This document shows, piece after piece, positions 54,094-63,483 of a stretch of 64,000 nucleotides of DNA; positions within the stretch are counted from its first letter, which is position 1; each line of letters opens with the position of its first letter. The stretch spans positions 1-64,000 of the forward strand of contig JAGAFR010000034.1 in NCBI GenBank assembly GCA_017612555.1, read 5' to 3'. The DNA comes from Lachnospiraceae bacterium (GTDB taxonomy: Bacteria > Bacillota > Clostridia > Lachnospirales > Lachnospiraceae). The position numbers and the translations under genes were made by a program. Below the pieces are notes generated by a model. It had not been told where the DNA came from. It saw only the letters and a program-made list of their open reading frames with translations, and did not search any database.

Positions 54094-55041
54094 GTGAAGA
54101 CGATCAGCGTTATGGTTCCGTGCTACAACGAGGTTGAAAATGCGGAACTGATGGCAAATTCAATAATCAACATATTTAATGAAGCACTGCCTCAATATGA
54201 CTATGAGATAGTGTTCATTGACAATTGTTCAAAAGACGGCACACGGGACGTTATTCGTAATCTCTGCGCCCATAATCCCAAGATAAAAGCGATTTTTAAT
54301 GTGACAAATTTCGGACAGTTCAATTCACCGTTTTATGGTATCTGCCAGACAACAGGTGACTGTACGATCTCGATCGCTGCGGATTTTCAGGAACCTGTAA
54401 ACATGATACCCGTGTTTGTGCATGAGTGGGAAAAGGGACACAAGATCGTAAGCGGAATCAAGACATCCAGCAAGGAATCGGGCTTATTGTTCTTCCTTCG
54501 GAGCTGCTACTATAAGATCATCAAGACAATGTCGCCCGTGAAGCTGATAGAGCATTTCACAGGGTTTGGATTATATGATAAAACGTTCGTCAGACTTCTT
54601 AAGGAGCTTGATGATCCGATACCGTTTCTTCGCGGTATAGTAGCTGAATACGGTGAAGGCTTCAATATGACTGAAGTTACGTATGAGCAAGAGGAACGCC
54701 GGGCCGGTAAGACACATAACAATTTCTATAGCTTATATGATGGCGCGATGCTCAGCTTTACAAGCTACACCAAGGTTGGCCTTCGTCTTGCGACTATAAT
54801 AGGATTTATTGCGGGCGTTATCAGTTTTGTTGTGGCCATTGTGTATACGGTTCTCAAACTGACACATTGGAATTCATTCACAGCCGGCTATGCTCCGATG
54901 GTCATAGGAGTTTTCCTTCTTGGATCGCTTCAATTGTTTTTCATTGGTTTTCTGGGAGAATACGTTTTAAATATCAATACGCGTGTGATCCATCGACCTG
55001 TGGTTGTTGAGGAAGAACGCATCAATTTTGATAATACTTAA
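54094..55041 (+). CDS. Polyprenyl-phosphate glycosyltransferase, GtrB-like (GT2)
   Basis: The start is GTG, 10 bases after GTGAGAAG, giving 315 residues. The GT-A fold begins ISVMVPCYNEVENAELM, has IDNCSKDGT near residue 47, NFGQFNSPFYGI near 70 and the metal-binding SIAADFQEP near 92. Two C-terminal spans (about 228-250 and 268-290) are followed by a cytoplasmic tail. This is the GtrB/YfdH type that loads sugar on undecaprenyl phosphate. No GtrA flippase gene is adjacent. Confidence 0.88.
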   Translation: MKTISVMVPCYNEVENAELMANSIINIFNEALPQYDYEIVFIDNCSKDGTRDVIRNLCAHNPKIKAIFNVTNFGQFNSPFYGICQTTGDCTISIAADFQEPVNMIPVFVHEWEKGHKIVSGIKTSSKESGLLFFLRSCYYKIIKTMSPVKLIEHFTGFGLYDKTFVRLLKELDDPIPFLRGIVAEYGEGFNMTEVTYEQEERRAGKTHNNFYSLYDGAMLSFTSYTKVGLRLATIIGFIAGVISFVVAIVYTVLKLTHWNSFTAGYAPMVIGVFLLGSLQLFFIGFLGEYVLNINTRVIHRPVVVEEERINFDNT

Positions 55042-55081
55042 CCCGAATTATTGGGCGAATAATATAAGGAGATGGATCGTT

Positions 55082-55738
55082 ATGAATGACATATATGTAT
55101 ATGGTTGCGGCGGAGTCGGAAGAGAACTTGCCGCAAATCTTATTGTTAGCGAAGAGTTTAATCTGGCAGGGTTTATAGTGGATGATACAGAACTTGATTC
55201 TTGCATGGGGGTTAAGATCACTACTATAGAAGAACTGGTAAAAACCAGAAGAAGTGAAGACTATAGTGTTGTAATCTCGTGCGGAGAGCCTGTTTATAGG
55301 CGGGAATTATCAGAAAGACTAAAGAGAAACGGAATAAATGAAGCTTGCGTTGTATTATCATCGCGCTTTAATCCTTGCTATTCCTCAGTAGGCCCGGGAA
55401 CCATCATACATGAAGATGCATATATATCAGTTGATTCCAAGGTGGGTAAGGGTTGCTTGATAAACAAAGGTGCGTTGGTTGGACATGATTGCACTGTTGG
55501 CGATTATTCGGTTCTTAGTCCAAGGTGTACTCTGGGGGGTTTTGTATCTGTCGGGGAGAATACGTTTATTGGCAGTGGCGCCAATATCCGTGACAGAGTT
55601 TCGATCGGGAGTAATTCGATTATCGGAATTGGATCGGTTGTAGTGGATGATGTAGAAGATAATTCTGTTGTGGCAGGTAATCCGGCAAGATTTATCAGAA
55701 AAAATGATAAAGGATTAGTGTTTGAAAAGAAACACTGA
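55082..55738 (+). CDS. NeuD/PglD-like sugar acyltransferase
   Basis: The ATG at 55082 after AAGGAGATGGATCGTT gives 218 residues. The N-terminal half is a small Rossmann-like PglD_N domain (YVYGCGGVGRELAANLI; GFIVDDTE; VVISCGEP). The C-terminal half is a left-handed beta helix (NKGALVGHDCTVGDYSVLSPRCTLGGFVSVGENTFIGSGANI) with the catalytic His of VGHD near residue 134. Such enzymes acetylate the amino group of UDP- or dTDP-linked 4-amino sugars, or sialic acids. Its neighbours suggest an N-acylated amino-dideoxysugar. Confidence 0.87.
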   Translation: MNDIYVYGCGGVGRELAANLIVSEEFNLAGFIVDDTELDSCMGVKITTIEELVKTRRSEDYSVVISCGEPVYRRELSERLKRNGINEACVVLSSRFNPCYSSVGPGTIIHEDAYISVDSKVGKGCLINKGALVGHDCTVGDYSVLSPRCTLGGFVSVGENTFIGSGANIRDRVSIGSNSIIGIGSVVVDDVEDNSVVAGNPARFIRKNDKGLVFEKKH

Positions 55739-55767
55739 TCTTTGAGGTATGTTGAACGGGTGACGAT

Positions 55768-57330
55768 ATGGAAAATCATGATGGTATTTGGGACAAACGC
55801 TATGTTTCCGAATTAGAAGAAAGGCGAAATCTTGCAAAGCAGGGTGGTGGCACCAAAAGGATCAGTGACCAGCATAAAAAAGGGAAGCTTACCGCGTGGG
55901 AAAGAATCGATTATCTGTTTGACAAAGGCTCTTTTCAGGAGGTTGGTGCATTTGTTGAGTCCCGCTTTATGGATTTTGGCATGAGCGAAAAGAAACTGCC
56001 GGGTGATGGTGTTATCACCGGCTTTGGCACAATAAATGGCGAGTCAGTATATGCTGCAATAGAAGACTTTACGGTAATGGGTGGTACTTATGGGGAATAC
56101 CACAGCAAGAAGATCGTTCGGGTCATGGATATGGCCTTTCAAAGTAAAACTCCCTTTATTACGATCAATGACAGCGGCGGTGCCAGAATAGAAGAAGGAA
56201 TAGCGGGACTTGATGCTTACGGGGATATGTTCCTAAGACATACGAGAGCATCAGGTATAATTCCGCAGATTGCGGTGGTTATGGGCCCTTGCGCCGGTGG
56301 TGCATGTTATGGTCCGGCATTATGCGATTTTGTTTTTATGGTAGATAATATAAGCCAAATGTTTTTGACGGGACCACAGGTTGTTAAGTCTGCCATTGGC
56401 GAAGAGATAACCACAGAGGCTCTTGGAGGAGCCAAAGTCCATAGCAGTTTAAGCGGAGTTGCGCATTTTGTATATGATGATGAATACTCGTGCTTGGATG
56501 GGGTGAAACTGCTCCTGAATTATCTGCCCAAGAACTATAAGGAGAAGCCTAAGACCGTTACCGGAAAGATCATTGACAAGTCCGATGAATTGGAAAGGAT
56601 CGTTTCAGACAATCAGAAGAAACCATATGATGTACATGGGGTTATAGAATCGTTTATTGATGATGGTTCTTTCTTTGAGATAAACAAAGAATTTGGCAAG
56701 AGTATCGTGATCGGATTCGCAAGACTGGATTCAAAGGTTATAGGGATAATAGCAAGTAATCCGATACATATGGGTGGGGCATTGGATGTTGACGCAAGTG
56801 AAAAAACTGCCCGTTTTGTCCGGTGTTGTGATTGCTATGGAATTCCACTGTTAACGATGATCGATGTCCCCGGATTTATGCCCGGGTCAAAGATGGAACA
56901 CTCCGGAATCATCCGTCGAGGGGCAAAGTTGCTCTACGCATACTGCGAGGCTTCTGTTCCAAAGGTAAGCCTTATTTTGCGAAAGGCATATGGGGGAGCA
57001 TATATCGCAATGAACAGTAAAGGTATGGGAGCAGATATTGTTTATGCGTGGCCGATCGCTCAGATTGCCGTTATGGGTGCGGAAAGTGCTGTAGACATTG
57101 TGTTTAAACATGAATTGGAAAACAGTAAGGATAAGGAAAAGACAAGAGATGAAAGAATAAAAGAGTACAATGAAAACATGATGTCTCCGTATATAGCAGC
57201 GAAAATGGGATTCATCGATGAAGTTATAACACCGGGTGAGACCAGAAAGAAAATCGTGCTTGCTTTTGAAAGCCTTTGCAGTAAAGAAAGAAGTGATTTA
57301 TCATTCGTGCATGGCAATGTCCCGTTTTGA
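55768..57330 (+). CDS. Acyl-CoA carboxylase carboxyltransferase (beta) subunit
   Basis: The 520-residue product is a full two-domain carboxyltransferase of the propionyl-CoA carboxylase / methylmalonyl-CoA decarboxylase type. It has the N-terminal LAKQGGGTKRISDQHKKGKLTAWERIDYLFD, two oxyanion-hole stretches (NDSGGARIEEGI near residue 132; GPCAGGACYGPALCDF near 174) and the second domain with DVPGFMPGSKMEHSGIIRRGAKLLYAYCEA near 368-397. These enzymes need a biotin carrier and a carboxylase or decarboxylase partner, none of which is in the window. Its position between a sugar acyltransferase and a sugar aminotransferase is unusual. Not truncated. Confidence 0.92.
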   Translation: MENHDGIWDKRYVSELEERRNLAKQGGGTKRISDQHKKGKLTAWERIDYLFDKGSFQEVGAFVESRFMDFGMSEKKLPGDGVITGFGTINGESVYAAIEDFTVMGGTYGEYHSKKIVRVMDMAFQSKTPFITINDSGGARIEEGIAGLDAYGDMFLRHTRASGIIPQIAVVMGPCAGGACYGPALCDFVFMVDNISQMFLTGPQVVKSAIGEEITTEALGGAKVHSSLSGVAHFVYDDEYSCLDGVKLLLNYLPKNYKEKPKTVTGKIIDKSDELERIVSDNQKKPYDVHGVIESFIDDGSFFEINKEFGKSIVIGFARLDSKVIGIIASNPIHMGGALDVDASEKTARFVRCCDCYGIPLLTMIDVPGFMPGSKMEHSGIIRRGAKLLYAYCEASVPKVSLILRKAYGGAYIAMNSKGMGADIVYAWPIAQIAVMGAESAVDIVFKHELENSKDKEKTRDERIKEYNENMMSPYIAAKMGFIDEVITPGETRKKIVLAFESLCSKERSDLSFVHGNVPF

Positions 57331-57390
57331 TGTTTCAATATTGCGGAAAACAGCAAACTGATGATCGGATTATCGGAGGAGACCGGATAA

Positions 57391-58503
57391 ATGGATCGGG
57401 AAATACTTGTAACAAGATCTTCCATGCCTGATTTGGATGAATATGTGAATGAGATCAGAACGCTGTGGGATACACACCGGTTAACAAACATGGGTCCCAA
57501 ACACAGGGAATTTCAAGATAAACTGCGTGATTATTTGGAAGTTGAGAATATTGAACTCTTCACCAATGGTCATATGGCTATAGAACTCACACTTCAGGCT
57601 CTGAACCTTCAGGGTGAAGTGATCACAACACCGTTTACTTTTGCTTCAACAACTCACGCCATAATCAGGAATTGCCTCCGACCGGTATTCTGTGATATTG
57701 ACCCGTTTAACTATACGTTGGATGTTGAACAATTGGAAAGCCTTGTAACTGACAAAACCTGTGCAATCCTCCCTGTTCATGTTTATGGTAATGTCTGCAA
57801 CATCGAAGAGATTGAAAGAATAGCAAAAAAGCATGAATTAAAAGTTATATATGATGCATGCCATGCCTTTGGCGAAACATATAATAACAGAGGCATCGGA
57901 CAGTATGGAGATGTTTCCTGTTTTAGTTTTCACGCCACCAAAGTTTTTAATTCCATTGAGGGTGGAGCAGCGACCTATAGGGATAAGCATATAGGAGAAA
58001 TACTGTATGATCTGAAAAACTTTGGGATACATGGTAAGGAAGAAGTCAGTGCTGTAGGTGCAAATGCTAAGATGAATGAGTTCTGTGCTGCGATGGGTTT
58101 ATGCAATTTACGGCATATAGATGAAGAGATAGCAAAGCGTAAGAAAGTTGCTGACAGATACAGGGAACATCTTGAAGGCGTGGATGGGTTACAACTAAAT
58201 GTGACACAATCCGGAGTAAAGAGCAACTACGCGTATTATCCGGTGGTTTTCGAAGAAAAAGAATTCGGAGCAACGCGGGAAGAAGTATTTGACAGGCTGG
58301 CTGAAGAGGGAATTCTGGCAAGAAAGTATTTTTACCCTTTGACAAATGCATTTTCTGCTTTTCATGGTGAGTTTGATGTGACTAAGACGCCGGTTGCGCT
58401 TCATATCAGCAAAAGGGTTTTGACATTGCCACTGTATTCGGACCTTGCCCTTGAAGACGTAGACAGGATCTGTGAGTTGATTTTGGAATGCGGAACCCGT
58501 TAA
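57391..58503 (+). CDS. DegT/VioA-like sugar aminotransferase
   Basis: The 370-residue product is a PLP sugar aminotransferase of the DegT/DnrJ/EryC1/StrS family: LTNMGPKHREFQDKL at the start, NGHMAIELTLQAL near 57-69, TTPFTFASTTHAI near 77-89, the PLP-binding Lys in SFHATKVFNSIEGGA near 180-194 and VGANAKMNEFCAAMGL near 220. It resembles VioA, which makes dTDP-4-amino-4,6-dideoxyglucose from the 4-keto sugar. The 4,6-dehydratase at 52927 can supply such a keto sugar, and the acyltransferase at 55082 could acylate the product. GGAGGAGACCGGATAA precedes the ATG. Confidence 0.9.
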   Translation: MDREILVTRSSMPDLDEYVNEIRTLWDTHRLTNMGPKHREFQDKLRDYLEVENIELFTNGHMAIELTLQALNLQGEVITTPFTFASTTHAIIRNCLRPVFCDIDPFNYTLDVEQLESLVTDKTCAILPVHVYGNVCNIEEIERIAKKHELKVIYDACHAFGETYNNRGIGQYGDVSCFSFHATKVFNSIEGGAATYRDKHIGEILYDLKNFGIHGKEEVSAVGANAKMNEFCAAMGLCNLRHIDEEIAKRKKVADRYREHLEGVDGLQLNVTQSGVKSNYAYYPVVFEEKEFGATREEVFDRLAEEGILARKYFYPLTNAFSAFHGEFDVTKTPVALHISKRVLTLPLYSDLALEDVDRICELILECGTR

Positions 58504-58538
58504 GGCATCCTTAAGAGATTCATGGAGAAGGATTTACA

Positions 58539-59546
58539 GTGAAAAATATTTTCTGTACTTTGTTTAATCAATCATATCTGGTCAGAGGACTGGCACTATA
58601 CAGTTCCATGAAACGATGCATACCCGGTTTTCGTTTGTATGTTCTTGCTATGGATGAAGAGACAAAGACAGCACTGAAAGCTTTGAACGCGGACGAGATA
58701 ACTGTTGTCAGTATAGAATCTGTTTTTGATGAAAAGCTAAAAAAACTGCTCAGCAACAGATTGGGCGCTTCTATGTTTTGGACATGCACTCCTCTCATTA
58801 TAGAACATGTTCTGACATGTTATTATGAGAAATGGTGTACGTATATTGATGCAGATTGCTTTTTTTATGGTGATCCCTGCCGGGTTTTTGATCTGATCGA
58901 AGAAGCCGGTTGTTCCGTGGGGATAGTTGAGCACAGGTTTCGCAAGGATGAATCATATGATGAGCATATCAAATCCGATGGGCGTTTCAACGTGGCGTTT
59001 AATGTCTTCAGAAATGAAGAGAATTCGTTGAAAATTCTTCGTGAATGGAAAGAACAGTGCCTGGAACAGTGCACAAACAGACCTACGGAGGGGCTTTTTG
59101 GAGACCAGTTATATCTGAACGAGTGGCCCGGAAAATACCGGGGTGTATATATAATTGAGGATGATGGGATTGATGTTGCACCGTGGAATGTGAACAATTA
59201 TCGGGTTACAAAGCGGGGTGACGATTATTGGATAAGCAATGATCACATCGATAGACAGATTTTGATGTACCATTTTCATACCCTCAATCATATTTCAAAG
59301 CATATAGTCAGCTTAAACCTGTGGAATACAAAAAGACGCAGTGAAATAAAGGATCTGTTGGGACTGTACAGGGATTATATCGATGAATGCAACAGGCAGC
59401 AGGTTATAGCTTCCAAATATGTGAGTATGACAGAAGATGCGGTAAATACAGGAATAGGAGAAAAGATAAAGGGTTTCTGTTCAAAATATAAGAACCGGAA
59501 AGAAAACAGTCTGGTTCAGATGTTTAGAAATGTGATGTGGATTTGA
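58539..59546 (+). CDS. Glycosyltransferase-like protein (GT8-like, GT-A fold)
   Basis: The start is GTG after GGAGAAGGATTTACA, giving 335 residues. The N-terminus NIFCTLFNQSYLVRGLALYSSMKR, a D-x-D-type metal site in YIDADCFFYGDP (near residues 106-117) and GLFGDQLYLNEW near 185 match the nucleotide-diphospho-sugar transferase type (GT8 and relatives). HFHTLNH near 247 may hold the last metal-binding His. It is soluble and probably works on the inner face of the membrane in the surface-glycan pathway. Confidence 0.75.
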   Translation: MKNIFCTLFNQSYLVRGLALYSSMKRCIPGFRLYVLAMDEETKTALKALNADEITVVSIESVFDEKLKKLLSNRLGASMFWTCTPLIIEHVLTCYYEKWCTYIDADCFFYGDPCRVFDLIEEAGCSVGIVEHRFRKDESYDEHIKSDGRFNVAFNVFRNEENSLKILREWKEQCLEQCTNRPTEGLFGDQLYLNEWPGKYRGVYIIEDDGIDVAPWNVNNYRVTKRGDDYWISNDHIDRQILMYHFHTLNHISKHIVSLNLWNTKRRSEIKDLLGLYRDYIDECNRQQVIASKYVSMTEDAVNTGIGEKIKGFCSKYKNRKENSLVQMFRNVMWI

Positions 59547-59547
59547 T

Positions 59548-60465
59548 ATGAATAAACTGAAGTGGGCAGGCAAGGAATTCGAGTGGCTTGGACGCAGGTG
59601 CGTTCACGCCATAACCGGCAAGTATTATGTTGATAAGAGTAAATATGCCGGAATAGGGTTTTCTTCTGATCTGGAAGCGAATGATTATATTTACAACGGA
59701 TTAATGAGTGACAAGCCGTTTGCAGTCGGTAAAACCGGCTTTAGTGAGATTGGCTATATTTGCTGTGCCCAAAATGAAAAGTACTACAACAGCAAAGTTC
59801 ACTACTATTGGACACCCTCATACATAAGAGGTATTGAACAGTTTAAAAAGAACAAAGACATTCGGCGTTTTTACGATATTACATTGGACGCAATGAACAG
59901 TCTAGATGGAATAGGTACGTATGCTGATGTGTTCATGTGTGATGCGGTATTGCAATTGCTCCCCAATCTGAGTTCAATATGTTTGTTCAACCAGGGGGTG
60001 TTAAACTGTGATGGTGGCTATGATGTGAAGTGGACAAGCGCAATTAAAGGAAAGAAAGTGCTTGTGGTTTCTCCTTTTTTTAAAGAGGTTCAGATACAAT
60101 ATGAAAAGAGGGATCTTATTTGGACTGATGGAAGGATCCCCGAATGCCATCTGGAATTTGATCCGGGTATATGGGTCAGGGAAAAAGGGTTTTTTGAGTC
60201 GATAGAGATACTCTCGGACAGGGTCCTGTCAAGGGATTTTGACGTTGCTCTGTTGGCCTGCGGATCGGTTGGACTGGCCCTTGCTGCAAGGATCAGGAAA
60301 TCCGGGAAAAAGGCTGTTCAAATGGGGAGCGCTCTAAACATTCTGTTTGGATTAAAGGGGAAACGATGGGATAATAGCGGAATATATAATGAATACTGGA
60401 TCCGCCCCGGCGAAGATACAAAACCTTCGTATGCTAATGACATCGATGGTGCAACGTATTGGTGA
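59548..60465 (+). CDS. Hypothetical protein, possibly a GT-D-fold glycosyltransferase
   Basis: The 305-residue product has no signal peptide or span. The segment DKPFAVGKTGFSEIGYICC near the start and FDVALLACGSVGLALAARIRKSGKKAVQMGSALNILFG near residues 230-268 recall the GT-D (DUF1792-like) pattern in which a conserved Glu follows a Gly-rich strand and the end binds UDP-sugar. I hold this only weakly. It starts one base after the previous stop and ends one base before the next ATG, so it is in the same operon. Confidence 0.6.
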   Translation: MNKLKWAGKEFEWLGRRCVHAITGKYYVDKSKYAGIGFSSDLEANDYIYNGLMSDKPFAVGKTGFSEIGYICCAQNEKYYNSKVHYYWTPSYIRGIEQFKKNKDIRRFYDITLDAMNSLDGIGTYADVFMCDAVLQLLPNLSSICLFNQGVLNCDGGYDVKWTSAIKGKKVLVVSPFFKEVQIQYEKRDLIWTDGRIPECHLEFDPGIWVREKGFFESIEILSDRVLSRDFDVALLACGSVGLALAARIRKSGKKAVQMGSALNILFGLKGKRWDNSGIYNEYWIRPGEDTKPSYANDIDGATYW

Positions 60466-60466
60466 C

Positions 60467-61654
60467 ATGAAAAAGAACGAATCAAGACATGATAGGAATA
60501 ATATTATAGTTCATCTATGGACAGCCGGTCCTTTTATGGATGAGAGCACATATCAGGAAACTATGTTGGCAAATTGCAACAGAAAAACCCATGAAAAGGT
60601 TTATATTGTAACGACCAACATCGCTTATAATCTGGATGGATCAATGACACTGTGTGAATGTGGTCGTTATAAGAATAGTCATGACGTTGAGATTATAAGA
60701 CTTGATACTCACAGATCTGATCTGACGAGCAAACGAGATTTTGTTGGAATATATAAGGAACTGCTTGCGCTTTGCCCGGATTTCATCATGAATCACGTGT
60801 TTAATCCGACATCCTGTATGGCTGTTCATCTGTATAAGAAAAAGAATCCAAGATGCAAGGTTGTCGCGGATTCGCATATGACCAAATGTAATTCATACGG
60901 GGACAAACTAACACTTCGCGAAATGGTGATATGCGGATTGATGCGAACTACGGGACTTCTGTGTTATAAAGATGTTGACAGGTTCTATGGGATAACAAGC
61001 CAGACGGTTGATATGATGATCAAACTGTATGGGGTTCCAAGAAAAAAAGCGGAGTATCTGCCGCTGGGATATGATTCGGATTTGATTGATTTTGACAGGA
61101 AATCTGTCCTTAAAGATGAGTTTCATAAATCTAAGGAAATTCCAAATGATAAACTTGTGTTTGTTACAGGAGGAAAACTGTCAGGCGAAAAGAAAACATA
61201 TGAACTTGTTAAAGCCTTCAACCAGATCACAGATTCCGTTTTAGTGGTCTTTGGCAGTTTTTCCGATGACGAATATGAGTGCAGGGTAAGGAAAGAAGCC
61301 GGTAAGGACGTCATTTTCTTAGGACCTTTGAAACAAAAACAGATATATGATCTATATCTCGCAGTGGATATAGCTATATTTCCGGGAAGTCCCAGTTGCC
61401 TTAGACAGGAAGCCGTTGCATGTGGCCTTCCGATCATAATGGCGTGTAATGAGGGAGATGAGGATATTAATATAATCGTTGGCTCCAATGGGATCTATCT
61501 TGATAAGGAGTGGAATTATGAAGAGTTGATCGAATCGATCAACAGGATGAAGAAACAATATTCGCTTTATAGTACAAATGCCAAGAAATTGGCAGAAGGA
61601 GATTATCAAAAGTATTCTTATCAACATCAGTCAGAATATATACTTTTTAACTAG
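60467..61654 (+). CDS. Family 4-type glycosyltransferase (GT-B fold)
   Basis: The ATG at 60467 gives 395 residues; a longer reading from 60389 overlaps the upstream gene. The C-terminal half has the GT4 nucleotide-sugar binding pattern: KLVFVTGGKLSGEKKTYELVKAFN near 224-247, VIFLGPLKQKQIYDLYLAVDIAIFPGSPSCLRQEAVACGLPIIMA near 282-326. The E-x7-E motif is represented by RQEAVACGLP. The N-terminal acceptor half is less conserved. It would add a sugar to the lipid-linked repeat unit made by this cluster. Confidence 0.8.
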   Translation: MKKNESRHDRNNIIVHLWTAGPFMDESTYQETMLANCNRKTHEKVYIVTTNIAYNLDGSMTLCECGRYKNSHDVEIIRLDTHRSDLTSKRDFVGIYKELLALCPDFIMNHVFNPTSCMAVHLYKKKNPRCKVVADSHMTKCNSYGDKLTLREMVICGLMRTTGLLCYKDVDRFYGITSQTVDMMIKLYGVPRKKAEYLPLGYDSDLIDFDRKSVLKDEFHKSKEIPNDKLVFVTGGKLSGEKKTYELVKAFNQITDSVLVVFGSFSDDEYECRVRKEAGKDVIFLGPLKQKQIYDLYLAVDIAIFPGSPSCLRQEAVACGLPIIMACNEGDEDINIIVGSNGIYLDKEWNYEELIESINRMKKQYSLYSTNAKKLAEGDYQKYSYQHQSEYILFN

Positions 61655-61678
61655 CGAGCGTGGAAGAATAATTATCTC

Positions 61679-63457
61679 ATGAAAGATATCAGAACCTTAA
61701 AAACAATGATTTGTCAGTTGATGACAATTCTTAACAGAAGGCAGAGATTTCAGTTTATAGGGATGATGATAGTGATCCTTATTGGTTCTGTGTTTGAACT
61801 TTTGGGAGTATCTGTAATGCTGCCATTTATTCAGGCGCTTTTAGACCCTAATGAGCTGATGAGCAAGCCATATATTTCTTTTTTTAGTAATCTGCTTGGA
61901 TTGTCAGACGGACACTCTCTGGTCATAATGGTCGGGATAGGGATAGTTGTAATCTATCTTATCAAGAACACTTATTTGGCCTTCTCATCATATTTACAGG
62001 TTTCTTACAGTAACAATACAAAAAGACAATTATCCGTTCTCGTGCTGGAGTCCTTTGTGGATCGGCCATATTCTTTTTTTGTGGAAAATGGCAGTGGAGC
62101 AATACTCAGAGGCGTAAATAATGATGTTATGGGAGTTTATCATGTACTCTCAAACTTGTTTAAGATTGCAGCGGAAGGTTTTGTTGTTGTAGCTGTTGCG
62201 ATATATCTTTGTTTGGTTGATCCGATGCTTGCGGTAGGAATTGTCGTTGTGAGTCTTGCGTGTATGCTGGCAATTATCTTTGGTATCAAGAGGATACTTA
62301 CAAAATTGTCTCACCTATACAGGGCAGCGGCGGCAGAACTGAATAAACAGATCGTTCAGATAAGCGGCGGTATTAAGGATATAACTGTATTCAATAAGAA
62401 ACGTTTTTTTATAGATAATTATGATAGGGCATATGAGAGTGCCAATATCGCTGATACAAAGAGTACTTTTTTTGGACTGCTGCCGGAGAGGATTATTGAA
62501 GCCAGTTGTGTATCCGGAATAATTCTGATAGTTTTGATAAGAATACATACTGGAGTGGATGCGGCAGAGTTTGTTCCCAAAATGGCTGTATTTGCTATGG
62601 GTGCATTCAGACTTCTTCCATCTATCTCTAGGCTGACGGGGTACGTCTCTATGCTGATTTATTCGAGACCCATGCTGGAAGCAACGTATGAGAACTATAT
62701 TTCGGCAAGAGATTATATAAGTGACGAGCAGGAGATTGCTAATACAGATTTAGACAAAGATGGGCGGCTGTTTGAGTCGGAACTCTGTATTCGGGGTATA
62801 GAATGGAAATACCCCAAGGGGGATTCCAAAATTCTAGATAACTTGAGTATTGTTATAAAAAAAGGGGAAGCAGTTGGGATTATTGGTGAATCGGGTACAG
62901 GTAAATCGACACTTGCCGATATTCTGCTTAGGCTATACAAGCCTCAGGCGGGCGGGATATATATGGATGGTATAGATATTTCAACAATACCGAATACATG
63001 GTCAAGAGTTGTATCATATGTTCCTCAAAATGTTTTTCTAATGGATGATACTATCAGAGGAAATGTAATGTTTGGAACGGAAGAAGCAGATGATGAGAGA
63101 GTATGGGAAACTCTAAAAAGAGCTTCTTTGGATGAATTTGTCAAAGGACTTCCGGAAGGCCTCGACACTATTGTTGGAGAACGTGGAGTAAAGTTCTCGG
63201 GCGGGCAAAGACAGAGAATCGCCATTGCAAGAGCATTATTTATTAATCCTCAGATTCTCATACTTGATGAAGCAACATCTGCCTTGGACAATGAAACAGA
63301 AGAGGCGGTAATGGAAGCAATCGATTCTCTGGTTGGCTCGGTTACGCTGATAATAATCGCGCATAGAGTTACAACACTTAGAAATTGTGATAAGATTTAT
63401 GAGATCACGAATGGAAGAGCTGTTGAAAGAGATAAAAAAGAAGTCATAAAAGAGTGA
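61679..63457 (+). CDS. ABC exporter with fused membrane and ATPase domains
   Basis: The 592-residue half-transporter has about six membrane spans in residues 20-320 and an ATPase domain from about 360: Walker A GIIGESGTGKST (near 399-410), FSGGQRQRIAIARAL signature (near 502-516), ILILDEATSALD Walker B and IIIAHRVTTL switch. It is the MsbA/PglK type of exporter that flips lipid-linked oligosaccharides or lipids; the surrounding glycosyltransferases favour a lipid-linked glycan flippase of PglK kind. It likely acts as a homodimer. Confidence 0.9.
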   Translation: MKDIRTLKTMICQLMTILNRRQRFQFIGMMIVILIGSVFELLGVSVMLPFIQALLDPNELMSKPYISFFSNLLGLSDGHSLVIMVGIGIVVIYLIKNTYLAFSSYLQVSYSNNTKRQLSVLVLESFVDRPYSFFVENGSGAILRGVNNDVMGVYHVLSNLFKIAAEGFVVVAVAIYLCLVDPMLAVGIVVVSLACMLAIIFGIKRILTKLSHLYRAAAAELNKQIVQISGGIKDITVFNKKRFFIDNYDRAYESANIADTKSTFFGLLPERIIEASCVSGIILIVLIRIHTGVDAAEFVPKMAVFAMGAFRLLPSISRLTGYVSMLIYSRPMLEATYENYISARDYISDEQEIANTDLDKDGRLFESELCIRGIEWKYPKGDSKILDNLSIVIKKGEAVGIIGESGTGKSTLADILLRLYKPQAGGIYMDGIDISTIPNTWSRVVSYVPQNVFLMDDTIRGNVMFGTEEADDERVWETLKRASLDEFVKGLPEGLDTIVGERGVKFSGGQRQRIAIARALFINPQILILDEATSALDNETEEAVMEAIDSLVGSVTLIIIAHRVTTLRNCDKIYEITNGRAVERDKKEVIKE

Positions 63458-63483
63458 ATTAATGGTGTTGTGGAGATAAACTC

